From JANMDU01 sp031375105 (lineage in GTDB: Bacteria > Pseudomonadota > Gammaproteobacteria > Burkholderiales > Burkholderiaceae_C), in contig JANMHJ010000040.1 of NCBI GenBank assembly GCA_031375105.1, forward strand, positions 1 to 64,000: a stretch of DNA of 64,000 nt. Direction: 5' to 3'. Positions 42,994-51,584 of the stretch are shown here, piece after piece. The notes beneath the pieces were generated by a model, which saw only the letters and a list, made by a program, of their open reading frames with translations, did not search any database and was not told the origin of the DNA. A program made the translations under genes and the position numbers. Every line of letters begins with the position of its first letter. Position 1 is the first letter of the stretch.

Positions 42994-43884
42994 TCACTGT
43001 AAGGCATCATTAATTTGCATAGACAAGTTGCTTTTGCCAATATTGCAGACCTCGCAAAGTGGTTGAAGATTTTCGAGCACAGTTTCTCCGCCCCTACTCC
43101 AAGGCGTGATGTGATCAACATTAAGGACAACTCCTAGATGAGTTGCTGGAGATCTTCCACACGCACAGCATGCAAACCGGTCTCTGCGGTTTACAAGAAA
43201 ACGAAGTCTCCAAGATGGATCGCGCTGAGTTTTGCGTTTTGATGGTTGTGGCGTTTGCTCGGCTTGCGTGGGGACGTATTCGTACCCATTGCTGCTTGTT
43301 GCAGGTTGCTCCATTGATAGCACAAAATTTTCGAGCGCACTTCGCCAAGAGCCAAAGCGTCGCACGTAAGAATGTGCAGATGCTTCAGACAAGAGCGCTG
43401 TCATGTCAGTTTTCTTTGGTTGCCGACCAAGCGACTCCCAAACTTTTGCTAGGTTGCTGAGTAATTCTTCATTAGATGCTCTTGGATGCCAGTTTTCAGA
43501 TACTTTCAATCCAGCAGCTTCAAGTGCGATAGGCCATGACCCGAAAGCGCGTTGAATCGTAGCGACTGAGAACTTCCCAATAGGTGAATATTCGGTTCCA
43601 GAAAGAGTTTCTGTTTGAAGGCAGCTTGCAACGGAAATTAAGTCTGCCAGAAGCTCATGCTTTGGAATCGTCATCCGCTTCCCAACCAGCAGTCCGCTCA
43701 GTGCAAGAGCTTTGTTCCAAGAGTCAAAACGGTTCTGAATGGTAGCGGTTGAGAATCTGCCGTTTTCGTTGTATTCCGATTTTGTAAGCGTGTGCTTGCC
43801 AAGACGAGTTGCAGTTGCACGCATATCTTCTAGCAGAACCTCATTGGCACAGTCTCGATTGTCTGGTTCAAGTATGTAGTGCAT
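42994..43884 (-). CDS. HNH endonuclease with homing-endonuclease-associated repeats
   Basis: 296 residues. The N-terminal two thirds contain three copies of a roughly 55-residue helical repeat (YNENGRFSTATIQNRFDSWN, YSPIGKFSVATIQRAFGSWP, AHSYVRRFGSWRSALENF), matching the HNH-associated DNA-binding repeat. The C-terminus is an HNH nuclease with zinc-type CxxC pairs: CCACGRSPATHLG, NVDHITPWSRGG, LQPLCEVCNIGKSN. The gene lies between long inverted repeats, suggesting a mobile unit or homing-like element. Lower GC than its surroundings. Confidence 0.85.
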   Translation of the reverse strand: MHYILEPDNRDCANEVLLEDMRATATRLGKHTLTKSEYNENGRFSTATIQNRFDSWNKALALSGLLVGKRMTIPKHELLADLISVASCLQTETLSGTEYSPIGKFSVATIQRAFGSWPIALEAAGLKVSENWHPRASNEELLSNLAKVWESLGRQPKKTDMTALLSEASAHSYVRRFGSWRSALENFVLSMEQPATSSNGYEYVPTQAEQTPQPSKRKTQRDPSWRLRFLVNRRDRFACCACGRSPATHLGVVLNVDHITPWSRGGETVLENLQPLCEVCNIGKSNLSMQINDALQ

Positions 43885-43929
43885 GATGTTTACTGGTGCT
43901 TAACGAACTTGGATTTGATCTTATCAGTC

Positions 43930-44130
43930 GCTTGCCAACTAAACCGCAGGGCGTGATAGGCGTGGTCTGGATGGGCGGTGCGGCCATTCGCGCTCGCTAC
44001 AGAGTTGGTGTGCAAACAAAGGTGGTGATGCCAATCCATTCAACGCGCTACAAAAGCATCTGCGCGCGGTGCAAACCGACCAGTCAGATCGCGCTCGCCA
44101 TGCCAGCGGAATCGGGTCGCGTCAAACCGC
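43930..44130 (-). repeat. Right inverted repeat flanking HNH gene
   Basis: Inverted partner of 42785-42979; core 43984-44066. The gap between the HNH gene and the LiaF-like gene (43885-44222) contains this repeat and no credible gene; the ORF at 43896-44171 is a by-product. Confidence 0.6.
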
Positions 44131-44222
44131 CAAGAGTGCAAACAATGCAAAAAATCAGAACGGCAATTTAGGCCTATCACCATCTATTCGGGCAAGTCTT
44201 CTATGCCATCGAGCCCTAAAGC

Positions 44223-44411
44223 CTAACGCTTATCGCTGTTGTCAAACTTGTCTCGCGGCATTAAAAACATCGCCACGCCCAGCACGATCAATACCACGGG
44301 CCACCACACGCGCAAGACTTCCAACATACTAAAGTTCAGCCAGCCTAGGTTGCTCACTAAAAACGCTGCGCCTACTAGGATCAGCACCAGCGCTGCAAAG
44401 TTGCCTCTCAT
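44223..44411 (-). CDS. Small membrane protein (LiaF/DUF5668 transmembrane type)
   Basis: 62 residues from ATG 44411 (GGAAGGG upstream). Two hydrophobic hairpins (FAALVLILVGAAFLVSNLGW and VWWPVVLIVLGVAMFLM) fit the LiaF-type transmembrane domain found alone in many proteobacteria. Cytoplasmic charged tail RDKFDNSDKR. Role unknown; in LiaF proteins this part anchors an envelope-stress sensor. Confidence 0.7.
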   Translation of the reverse strand: MRGNFAALVLILVGAAFLVSNLGWLNFSMLEVLRVWWPVVLIVLGVAMFLMPRDKFDNSDKR

Positions 44412-44657
44412 ATCTGTAGCCCTTCCGGTGTTGTCAGTAAAAATTATATTATTACTCAGTCTGCTCAAATTGTGCCAAGACCGCCAGAGCACTCGGGGTG
44501 GATGGCGTAAGTAAAGGGGGAGGCGGCGTGATCACTTCACGGAAGACAAATCAAACCTTGATGCCGCCGGAGGACATGGAGCCATCCGCCCCGGGTGCTC
44601 TGGCGGGCGTTTGAGCCAAGCAAAGGCCATGCACACACGGTTATTTTTACAAGCGTT
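44412..44657. other. Intergenic stretch without a recognised feature
   Basis: 246 bp between the small membrane protein and the end of ffh. It contains a loose GGCGGC...GCCGCC inverted pair (about 44523-44569) but no open frame or clear terminator. Confidence 0.4.
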
Positions 44658-46076
44658 TCAAAAAGGCAATTTAGGTATTCCACCGCCCATACCCGGCAGG
44701 CCTTTCATGCCTCCCATGCCTCCCATGCCTCCGAGTTTTTTCATCATCTTCATCATGCCGCCACCCTTCATTTTTTTCATCATGTCGCGCATTTGATCGA
44801 ATTCGTTGAGCAAGCGGTTGACTTCCTGAATTTGCACACCTGCACCTTGGGCAATGCGGCGCTTGCGGCTGGCTTTGGTTTTGCCATCAAACAAGAGGCT
44901 GGGATTGCGCCGTTCTTTACCACTCATGCTGTTGATGATGCCTTCCTTGCGGATGATGTCTTTCTCCGCGCGGTTCAAATCGGCCTCGGAGGCTTTGCCA
45001 GCGAGTTGGCTGGGGAGTTTGTCCATCAGGCTCGACAAACCGCCCATGTTTTTCATTTGCTGTATTTGCTCTAAAAAATCTTGCAAGGTGAAGCCGTCGC
45101 CGCTTTTGATCTTCTCGGCCATCTTCTGGGCAGCCGCCATGTCGACGTTGGCCGTGACTTGCTCGACCAAGGCGAGGATGTCGCCCATGCCCAGAATTCG
45201 GCCTGCAAAGCGCTCGGCATCAAAAACTTCCAAACCGTCAATTTTTTCGCTCGTGCCGGCGAATTTGATCGGTACGCCAGTGATCTGTTTCACTGACAAT
45301 GCTGCGCCGCCGCGTGAATCGCCGTCGGTTTTGGTCAGGATGATGCCGGTCAGTGGCAGTGCATCTTTAAAAGCTTTGGCGGTGTTGATAGCGTCTTGGC
45401 CTTGCATGGCATCGACGACGAAGAGTGTCTCGATTGGATTCAAGATGCTGTGGAGCTCTTGAATTTCTTGCATGAGTTGCGCGTCAATCGCCAAGCGGCC
45501 AGCGGTGTCCACCAACAGCACGTCGAAATAATGATTCTTCGCATACAGAAGCGCGGCGCGGGCGATGTCGGCGGGTTTTTGATCAGGAGAGGATGGAAAC
45601 CACTCCGCACCCGCCTGTGCCGTCACGGTTTTGAGCTGCTCAATTGCAGCGGGGCGATACACGTCGCCAGACACAGTGAGCACTTTCTTTTTGCGCTTGG
45701 TGATCAGGTGCTTGGCCAGTTTTGCGGTGGTGGTGGTTTTGCCCACACCTTGCAAGCCTGCCATCAGAATCACGGCAGGCGGCTGGGCGGCGAGATTGAT
45801 GTCGCTCACGCCTTCGCCAATTGTTGTTACCAGCTCGCGGTTGACGATGCCCACCACCGCCTCGCCCGGCTTGAGCGAGCCCACCACCTCTTGGCCAAGC
45901 GATTTTTCTTTCACCCGTGCAATGAAATCGCGCACCACAGGCAGCGCCACATCGGCCTCCAGCAGCGCCATGCGCACCTCGCGCAGCATGTCGGCCACGT
46001 TGGATTCGGTGATGCGGGCCTGCCCGCTCATCGTTTTGACGAGTTTTGACAGGCGTTCGGAAAGGGCTGAGGCCAT
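44658..46076 (-). CDS. ffh: Signal recognition particle protein Ffh
   Basis: 472 residues of normal layout: N domain helices, G domain with GLQGVGKTTTTAKLA, LVDTAGRLAIDAQLM, TKTDGDSRGGAAL and the methionine-rich M domain, ending with a Met/Gly-rich tail (KKLGGMGGMGGMKG...). With 4.5S RNA it carries nascent membrane proteins to FtsY. Confidence 0.98.
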   Translation of the reverse strand: MASALSERLSKLVKTMSGQARITESNVADMLREVRMALLEADVALPVVRDFIARVKEKSLGQEVVGSLKPGEAVVGIVNRELVTTIGEGVSDINLAAQPPAVILMAGLQGVGKTTTTAKLAKHLITKRKKKVLTVSGDVYRPAAIEQLKTVTAQAGAEWFPSSPDQKPADIARAALLYAKNHYFDVLLVDTAGRLAIDAQLMQEIQELHSILNPIETLFVVDAMQGQDAINTAKAFKDALPLTGIILTKTDGDSRGGAALSVKQITGVPIKFAGTSEKIDGLEVFDAERFAGRILGMGDILALVEQVTANVDMAAAQKMAEKIKSGDGFTLQDFLEQIQQMKNMGGLSSLMDKLPSQLAGKASEADLNRAEKDIIRKEGIINSMSGKERRNPSLLFDGKTKASRKRRIAQGAGVQIQEVNRLLNEFDQMRDMMKKMKGGGMMKMMKKLGGMGGMGGMKGLPGMGGGIPKLPF

Positions 46077-46162
46077 GATGGATATTGCTGGTTGGCAGGC
46101 CGCTTGCGCAGCGCTTGCAGAGGTAAACTAGAAGCCATGATTTTATCCAGTAGTTCCTCAAC

Positions 46163-46957
46163 GTGAATTCAGCCGCTTGGTTTTGGGTGCTAGCCGCCGT
46201 GGCCTTGGTGGCGTATGCCCTGCCTGCGCTGATGAAAGCGCCTAAGCCGCAGGCTGTGGCCAGTAGCTTGGCTGTGGCTTGGGGTGCGCACGGCTTGGTG
46301 CTGGGGGTGGCTTTGTTTTCCGGGCGTTTTGGCTTTGGGCCAGCGCTCTCGGTGATGGCCTGGCTGGTGCTCACGGTGTATGCCGTGGAAAGCCGCCTCT
46401 ATCCGCAAATGCAAAGCCGCCGGGCTTTGGCAGCGCTGGGCGGCTTGGCTTTGCTGATCGGGCTTGTGTTTCCAGGCGCTTCTCTTGATGCAAAGACTTC
46501 GATCTGGCTGCCTTTGCATGGTGCGTTTGGCGTGGCAGCGTATGGTTTGCTGGCTGTGGCCACGGTGCATGCTTGGCTGATGCGTCGCGCGGAGGAGCAC
46601 ATGCGTTCAGCGCAAGGCGCGGCGGATGCCGGCGTGGGCTTGCCCTTGATGACACTGGAGCGCTTGATGCTTGGCTTTGTTTTTGCAGCATTTGTGTTGC
46701 TCACGGGCACGCTGCTTGCGGGGTGGCTGTTTGGCGAGGATTTGTATGGCCCGGGCAAAGCTTGGTCGTGGAATCACAAAACGATTTTTTCTGTACTGGC
46801 TTGGGGCGTGATGGCAGCGCTGCTTGTGGGGCGCTGGCAATGGGGCTGGCGCGGCAAGCGGGCGGCACGCTTTGTTTATGGAAGCGCCTTGCTTTTGTTG
46901 CTGGCTTATGTGGGCTCACGCTTCGTGCTAGAAGTTTTCCTCCAACGCACGGTTTGA
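46163..46957 (+). CDS. CcsA/YpjD-like cytochrome c assembly family membrane protein
   Basis: 264 residues beginning at GTG 46163. Eight hydrophobic segments and the haem-handling stretch DLYGPGKAWSWNHKTIFSVLAW (tryptophan-rich, conserved His), as in YpjD/CcsA-type proteins. Adjacent to ffh, divergently oriented, a placement also seen in other beta- and gammaproteobacteria. Role in haem or cytochrome assembly is by family only. Confidence 0.85.
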   Translation: MNSAAWFWVLAAVALVAYALPALMKAPKPQAVASSLAVAWGAHGLVLGVALFSGRFGFGPALSVMAWLVLTVYAVESRLYPQMQSRRALAALGGLALLIGLVFPGASLDAKTSIWLPLHGAFGVAAYGLLAVATVHAWLMRRAEEHMRSAQGAADAGVGLPLMTLERLMLGFVFAAFVLLTGTLLAGWLFGEDLYGPGKAWSWNHKTIFSVLAWGVMAALLVGRWQWGWRGKRAARFVYGSALLLLLAYVGSRFVLEVFLQRTV

Positions 46958-46981
46958 TACCTCGTTTTTGAAAGATTCCGT

Positions 46982-47224
46982 TTGAAATACGCTGTTGTTA
47001 TTTTGGTTGTGCTGCTGGGCGTATGGTTGTGGCGCAAGAATCGCGCGGATGACCGGCGAGAAGCTGTCAAACCGCCCGCGCGCAAGGATTCGGTGCAGCC
47101 CAGTCAACCGCAGATCATGCTCAGTTGCGCAGTCTGTGGTGTGCATTTCCCAGAGAGCGACGCTATTGTGGGCAAGAAGAATCATTACTGTAGCCTTGCG
47201 CATCGCAAGCAGCGAGAGCCTTGA
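46982..47224 (+). CDS. Small membrane-anchored zinc-ribbon-like protein (PP0621 type)
   Basis: 80 residues starting at TTG 46982. One N-terminal membrane helix (KYAVVILVVLLGVWLW) and a Cys/His motif CAVCGVHFPESDAIVG...HYCSLAH that may bind zinc. It overlaps the pilS start by 1 bp. The PP0621-like family commonly precedes pilS; function unknown. Confidence 0.75.
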   Translation: MKYAVVILVVLLGVWLWRKNRADDRREAVKPPARKDSVQPSQPQIMLSCAVCGVHFPESDAIVGKKNHYCSLAHRKQREP

Positions 47225-48987
47225 TGCAAGAAGGTCAAAGTCGCTTCAGTGCGCTGATGGATGTCAATGCCGTAGCCTCGCGTGAATTGGATTTAACCGA
47301 CCGCGAGAGTGGCTTGCCTCGCTTGTGGCGCGGTTTCATGGCCGCGCGTATTTTGGTGGCGGGTGTGTTGTTGCTGCTGCTTTTGTATCTGCGTGCGATG
47401 GGTCAACCACCTCAGAGCTTGGCGTTGGTGGTTTGTTTGGCCTATCTGGCGTTGACGGTATGGGTACGCGTGTTGGGACGGCCTACGTTGCCAGGTGCTC
47501 GCTTTGATCCTCAATGGCTGGTGACGGTGGGTGTGGATGTGTTGGTGTTTGGTTTGCTGCTGTATTTACAAGTGGGCACGATCAATTACACACCTTTGTT
47601 TGCTTTGCCGGTGCTGCTGGCCGCAGTGCTTGGCCCCTTGCTGCTGGCGCTGGGCACGGCGGCAGCAGTCACAGTGGCTTTGCTGCTAGATGCGCTTCAA
47701 TACACCTTGGCAGGCACGCCGGATGCGTCAGGCCGTTATGTGCAGGCAGCCATCACAGGGATGGGGCTTTTTGTCGTGGCCTATCTGACCAACCAACTGG
47801 CCACACGGCTCGTGCGCCAAGAGCGTGTGGCGCGCGGCAGTGAGATGGCGGCGCGTGCGCAAATTCAGGTGAATCAATTGGTGATTGACAATTTGGGCGA
47901 TGGTGTGCTTGTGATCGATGCCAATGGCGTGGTGCATGCGGCCAATCCGGCAGCGCGAGAGATGCTGGGCGCAGGCCCGGTGCCCGATGTGAGTTTGGCC
48001 AAGCCTCCCTTCGTGTTGGCGGGGCGCAGTGCGTGGCAGGGCTTGGCTGATTTGGCTGCGCGCAGCTTGAGTGAGCAACAAGCGCTGAGTCGCGATGTGG
48101 CTGTGAACGATGGGCACAACAGTCAGCGCCAGTTGCATGTGAAGACCTATTTATCGATCTTGCCAGATGCGCCAACGCAGGGCAATCTGTGCGTGATGTT
48201 CATGGAGGATCTGCGCGAGATGGAGGCGCGTGTGCGCACCGAGAAACTGGCGGCTATGGGGCGCATGTCGGCTGCGGTGGCGCATGAAATCCGCAATCCG
48301 CTGTCTGCCATCGCTCAGGCCAATGCCTTGCTGGCTGAAGAAATCACACAGCCCCAGCAGCAAAGCTTGGTGCGCATGGTGGCGCAGAATGTGCAGCGTT
48401 TGAATCGCGTTGTGGAAGATGTGCTGGATGTTGCGCGCGCTCAAAGTGGTGCGCGGCACGCCGTTGTGCTGCATGATGCCTCACGTTTTATCAGCCAGGT
48501 GTGCACTGATTGGGCGGGGCAGAATAATGCACAAAAAGTGCTTCTTCCCCCTATAGAATATGCGCAGAGTGCTATCGAATTCGAAGCAGATCATTTGCGC
48601 CGTGTGCTCGTCAATCTCCTAGACAACGCGCTGCGGCATGCAAGCAGGCATGCCAGTGCAATTCAAGTGACTTTCCAGCCAGACCGTACGACCCCAGGCG
48701 GTTGGAAGCTGAGTGTTTGGAGCGATGGCGCACCGATTGAGCAGAGTGTGCAGAGGCATTTGTTTGAGCCCTTCTTTAGTTCGCAAAGTAGATCCAGCGG
48801 CTTGGGCTTGTATATCTGCCGCGAGTTGTGCATGCGCCATGGTGCCACCATAGGCTACCAGCGCAGTCTGCGGCAGCAGCCGGGACGCTCTGCTGCGCAA
48901 GAGGGCAATGATTTTCAGGTGCAGATGCGCCAGAGCCTAGAGGTCACCCAACCGATGCCTTTGATGCCCATGGCATCGCGCGGCTGA
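47224..48987 (+). CDS. pilS: Type IV pilus sensor histidine kinase PilS
   Basis: About 587 residues: six membrane helices (roughly 35-200), a PAS domain, the phospho-acceptor box SAAVAHEIRNPLSAIAQANA (His about 353) and the ATP-binding domain (NLLDNALRHA, GLGLYICREL). PilS senses pilin levels and phosphorylates PilR. The segment PPIEYAQSAIEFEA, just before the N-box, comes from a 43-bp repeat copy. Followed after 27 bp by pilR. Confidence 0.92.
   Translation: MQEGQSRFSALMDVNAVASRELDLTDRESGLPRLWRGFMAARILVAGVLLLLLLYLRAMGQPPQSLALVVCLAYLALTVWVRVLGRPTLPGARFDPQWLVTVGVDVLVFGLLLYLQVGTINYTPLFALPVLLAAVLGPLLLALGTAAAVTVALLLDALQYTLAGTPDASGRYVQAAITGMGLFVVAYLTNQLATRLVRQERVARGSEMAARAQIQVNQLVIDNLGDGVLVIDANGVVHAANPAAREMLGAGPVPDVSLAKPPFVLAGRSAWQGLADLAARSLSEQQALSRDVAVNDGHNSQRQLHVKTYLSILPDAPTQGNLCVMFMEDLREMEARVRTEKLAAMGRMSAAVAHEIRNPLSAIAQANALLAEEITQPQQQSLVRMVAQNVQRLNRVVEDVLDVARAQSGARHAVVLHDASRFISQVCTDWAGQNNAQKVLLPPIEYAQSAIEFEADHLRRVLVNLLDNALRHASRHASAIQVTFQPDRTTPGGWKLSVWSDGAPIEQSVQRHLFEPFFSSQSRSSGLGLYICRELCMRHGATIGYQRSLRQQPGRSAAQEGNDFQVQMRQSLEVTQPMPLMPMASRG
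48546..48588 (+). repeat. 43-bp dispersed repeat, copy in pilS
   Basis: Starts TCCCCCTATAGAATATGCG. It encodes PPIEYAQSAIEFEA between the dimerisation and ATP-binding parts. Confidence 0.7.
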
Positions 48988-49014
48988 TCACTTCGCTCAG
49001 CCTACAATCTGCGC

Positions 49015-50520
49015 ATGCTTTCTCCTCTTGATCCTTCAGCTTCTTTTCGCGGTACGCCGAGCGTGCTGGTGATTGACGACGAGCCGGATCTGCGCACCTT
49101 ATATGAGCTGAGTCTGACGCGCGAGGGCTACGAGGTGGTCACAGCCGGCAGTGTGGCGCAATCGCTGGCTGCGCTTCATCAGCGGCAGTTCCATGCGGTT
49201 GTCTCGGATATGCAATTGCCCGATGGCTTAGGTTTAGAGGTCTTAAAGTTTTTAGCGCAAACGCAACGCAATGAACGTTGCGTGGTTATCACGGCGCACG
49301 GCTCGGCAGAAAATGCGGTGGAAGCACTGAAAGCGGGTGCGTTTGATTACTTGAGCAAGCCCGTGGATTTGAAGCAGTTTCGCTCGGTGGTGGCGCAAGC
49401 TGTGCGCCTGAGCCAAAGTTTGCCTCGTGAGCCTGTAGGTGCTTCGACCAGCTCAATCAGTGTGCCCAACGCGCCTCAGACCGAAGCCGTTGAGCGTCCC
49501 GGGGCAGCCGAGCAAGCGCTGGCGGCGATTGTGGGTATCTCAGAAGTCATGAGCCATTTGCGCGCTCGCATCACCAAGGTGGCGCGTAGCATGGCACCTG
49601 TGTTGGTGCATGGCGAATCAGGCACAGGCAAAGAGCTGGTGGCTCGTGCGATCCATGCATGTAGTCACCGCAGCGAAGGCCCTTTCGTGGCGGTCAATTG
49701 CAGCGCCATTCCAGAGAACTTGCTGGAAGCGGAATTTTTTGGCGTACGCAAGGGCGCTTTCACTGGCGCTAGCGCAGACCGTGAGGGCTTTTTTCAGGCT
49801 GCACATGGCGGCACTTTGTTTTTGGATGAGATGGGCGATCTTCCGCAAGCCATGCAGGCCAAATTGCTGCGTGCGATTCAGGAGCGCAGCATACGATTGC
49901 TGGGTGATACCCAGGAGCAGTCGGTCAATGTGCGTATCGTGAGTGCAACGCACCGCGATTTAGCTGCTGCTGTGGCTGCAGGGCAGTTTCGCCAAGATTT
50001 GTATTACCGCATCAATGTGATTGACATGGCCTTGCCACCCCTGCGTCAGCGCTTGGAAGATTTGCCAGTGCTGGTCGATTGCCTGTTGCGGCGAATTGCC
50101 AGCGAGTCGGGGCAAGCCGTGCCAGCAGTCTCGCCACAATTACTTGCGCATTTGAGCGGGCTGGCATTGCCTGGCAATGTGCGCGAGCTCGAAAATTTGC
50201 TGCACCGAGCGGTGGCACTCTCGGACGGTCAGCATCTGACTTTGGACGATACGCAGCATCCGCTGACCGCTGTGGCAACGACACTAGCACCCGCACCAGC
50301 ATCGCGTGAAATGTCAACCAAAGAAGCAGAGGCAGAAAGCGTTTTGCCACGCGATCTTCAGGCTCATTTGGACGAACAAGAGCGGCAAATCCTGATCAAA
50401 GCCTTGAAAGACACAGGCTTCAACCGAACTGCCACTGCCGCCAGACTGAGCATGAGCTTGCGGCAAATCCGCTACCGCATGGCGCGCTTGGGGATTGAAG
50501 CCGATGATGACAAGGCCTGA
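49015..50520 (+). CDS. pilR: Sigma54-dependent response regulator PilR
   Basis: 501 residues: receiver (VIDDEPDLRTLYELSLTREG, Asp in VVSDMQLPDG), AAA+ domain with GESGTGKELVARAIH, the sigma54-contact motif GAFTGAS, and a C-terminal Fis-type helix-turn-helix (LKDTGFNRTATAARLSMSLR). Activates pilin transcription with sigma54. Its end overlaps ampD. Confidence 0.95.
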   Translation: MLSPLDPSASFRGTPSVLVIDDEPDLRTLYELSLTREGYEVVTAGSVAQSLAALHQRQFHAVVSDMQLPDGLGLEVLKFLAQTQRNERCVVITAHGSAENAVEALKAGAFDYLSKPVDLKQFRSVVAQAVRLSQSLPREPVGASTSSISVPNAPQTEAVERPGAAEQALAAIVGISEVMSHLRARITKVARSMAPVLVHGESGTGKELVARAIHACSHRSEGPFVAVNCSAIPENLLEAEFFGVRKGAFTGASADREGFFQAAHGGTLFLDEMGDLPQAMQAKLLRAIQERSIRLLGDTQEQSVNVRIVSATHRDLAAAVAAGQFRQDLYYRINVIDMALPPLRQRLEDLPVLVDCLLRRIASESGQAVPAVSPQLLAHLSGLALPGNVRELENLLHRAVALSDGQHLTLDDTQHPLTAVATTLAPAPASREMSTKEAEAESVLPRDLQAHLDEQERQILIKALKDTGFNRTATAARLSMSLRQIRYRMARLGIEADDDKA

Positions 50521-51100
50521 ACACGCAAAGCTTTGGCATGCGGGCTGGTGCAGTGCAGCCAAACGGTTGGATTCTCCCAATTTTGGCCCTAGGCCCGTGG
50601 GCGGGCCGATTGATTTGATTGTTTTGCATTCCATCAGCTTGCCACCTGGGCGTTATGGTGGTCAAGAAGTGCAGGCTTTGTTTACCAATCAGCTGGACTG
50701 GGATGCCCACCCCTATTTTCAAAGCATCCGTGGCGCGACGGTCTCCTCGCACTTTTACATTCGACGCGATGGCCAGCTCTGGCAATTCGTCAGTGTTCAG
50801 GATCGCGCTTGGCACGCGGGCCGCTCAAGTTTTCGAGGGCGCGAGAACTGCAACGACTTCTCTATTGGCATCGAATTAGAAGGGCTGGAAGGCCAGCTGT
50901 TTGAGTCGGCTCAGTATTTTCAGTTGGCTGCGCTATGCCAAACCCTGCGCTCTGAGTATCCGATCACGCATATCGCGGGGCATGAGCACATCGCGCCAGG
51001 TCGCAAATTCGATCCAGGCGTGGGCTTTGACTGGCCGCGTTTGATTCAAGATGTGGGGTGGTCGCCTCAGTGTTTTCCCGTGCTATCTTTTTTGAAGTAA
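50504..51100 (+). CDS. ampD: N-acetyl-anhydromuramoyl-L-alanine amidase AmpD
   Basis: 198 residues. Zinc ligands are His42 (LIVLHSISLP) and, near the end, His and Asp of IAGHEHIAPGRKFDPG. It cleaves the peptide from anhydro-muropeptides in the cytoplasm during wall recycling; its loss derepresses AmpC where ampR exists. Start inside the pilR stop region (17-bp overlap). Several adjacent ATG codons make the exact start uncertain. Confidence 0.93.
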   Translation: MMTRPEHAKLWHAGWCSAAKRLDSPNFGPRPVGGPIDLIVLHSISLPPGRYGGQEVQALFTNQLDWDAHPYFQSIRGATVSSHFYIRRDGQLWQFVSVQDRAWHAGRSSFRGRENCNDFSIGIELEGLEGQLFESAQYFQLAALCQTLRSEYPITHIAGHEHIAPGRKFDPGVGFDWPRLIQDVGWSPQCFPVLSFLK

Positions 51101-51428
51101 CGAACCACTTACTTCTTTCATGTGCCTGCGTCGCACACAGCGCGCAATGAGGCAGACCCAGCATTGACGCGGGCCGCGCTTGAAAAAGCGTCTGTAAGCC
51201 CCATCTGGATTGGGTTTGGCGCGGCAGCAGCAGATGCTGCTTGGGTCGCTGGCCCGATGTGCCTGAAAACTGTGCATTCATGCCCAGCAAAAGCGAGCCA
51301 AAACTGTGCAGGAGCTGCTTTCTGCATACATCAAAAGTACACATGGATGCCCCCGTTGATCAGGGTTTTTGTAGTGTTTTTTTACGTGTTTGTGAGCCAA
51401 GCACACGCACTCGGTCAAAGAGCCCGAT
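51101..51428. other. Long leader of nrdA without recognised gene
   Basis: About 330 bp between ampD and the NrdR boxes. Open frames exist on both strands but show no domain, ribosome site or neighbour-like pattern. A pseudogene trace or a long regulatory leader cannot be excluded. Confidence 0.4.
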
Positions 51429-51476
51429 ACACTACCTATAGTGTCTTGCCAAACCAAAAAACACTAGATATAGTGT
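51429..51476 (+). promoter_or_regulatory. Paired NrdR boxes and nrdAB promoter
   Basis: Two NrdR boxes, ACACTACCTATAGTGT (51429-51444) and ACACTAGATATAGTGT (51461-51476), are 32 bp apart centre to centre, about three helical turns. A promoter TTGCCA (51446-51451), 17 bp, TATAGT (51469-51474) runs between and into the second box. The dATP-sensing repressor NrdR should block polymerase directly. Confidence 0.93.
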
Positions 51477-51492
51477 CTGACTGTTGCACCCT

Positions 51493-51535
51493 AGCTTCAA
51501 ATTTGATAGCATGTCACATAGTTCAGATACCGAAA
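51493..51535 (-). repeat. Possible 43-bp repeat copy in nrdA leader
   Basis: The core TTTGATAGCATGTC resembles the copy at 63458, but the outer part is weak. Confidence 0.35.
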
Positions 51536-51584
51536 AACACTCACTTCGCGACAACATTAATCGAGATCAACTCAAGAGGACGCA

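Noticed and set aside
43896..44171. 91-codon frame next to the HNH gene
   Set aside because: Lies within the right inverted repeat and has no protein-like features.
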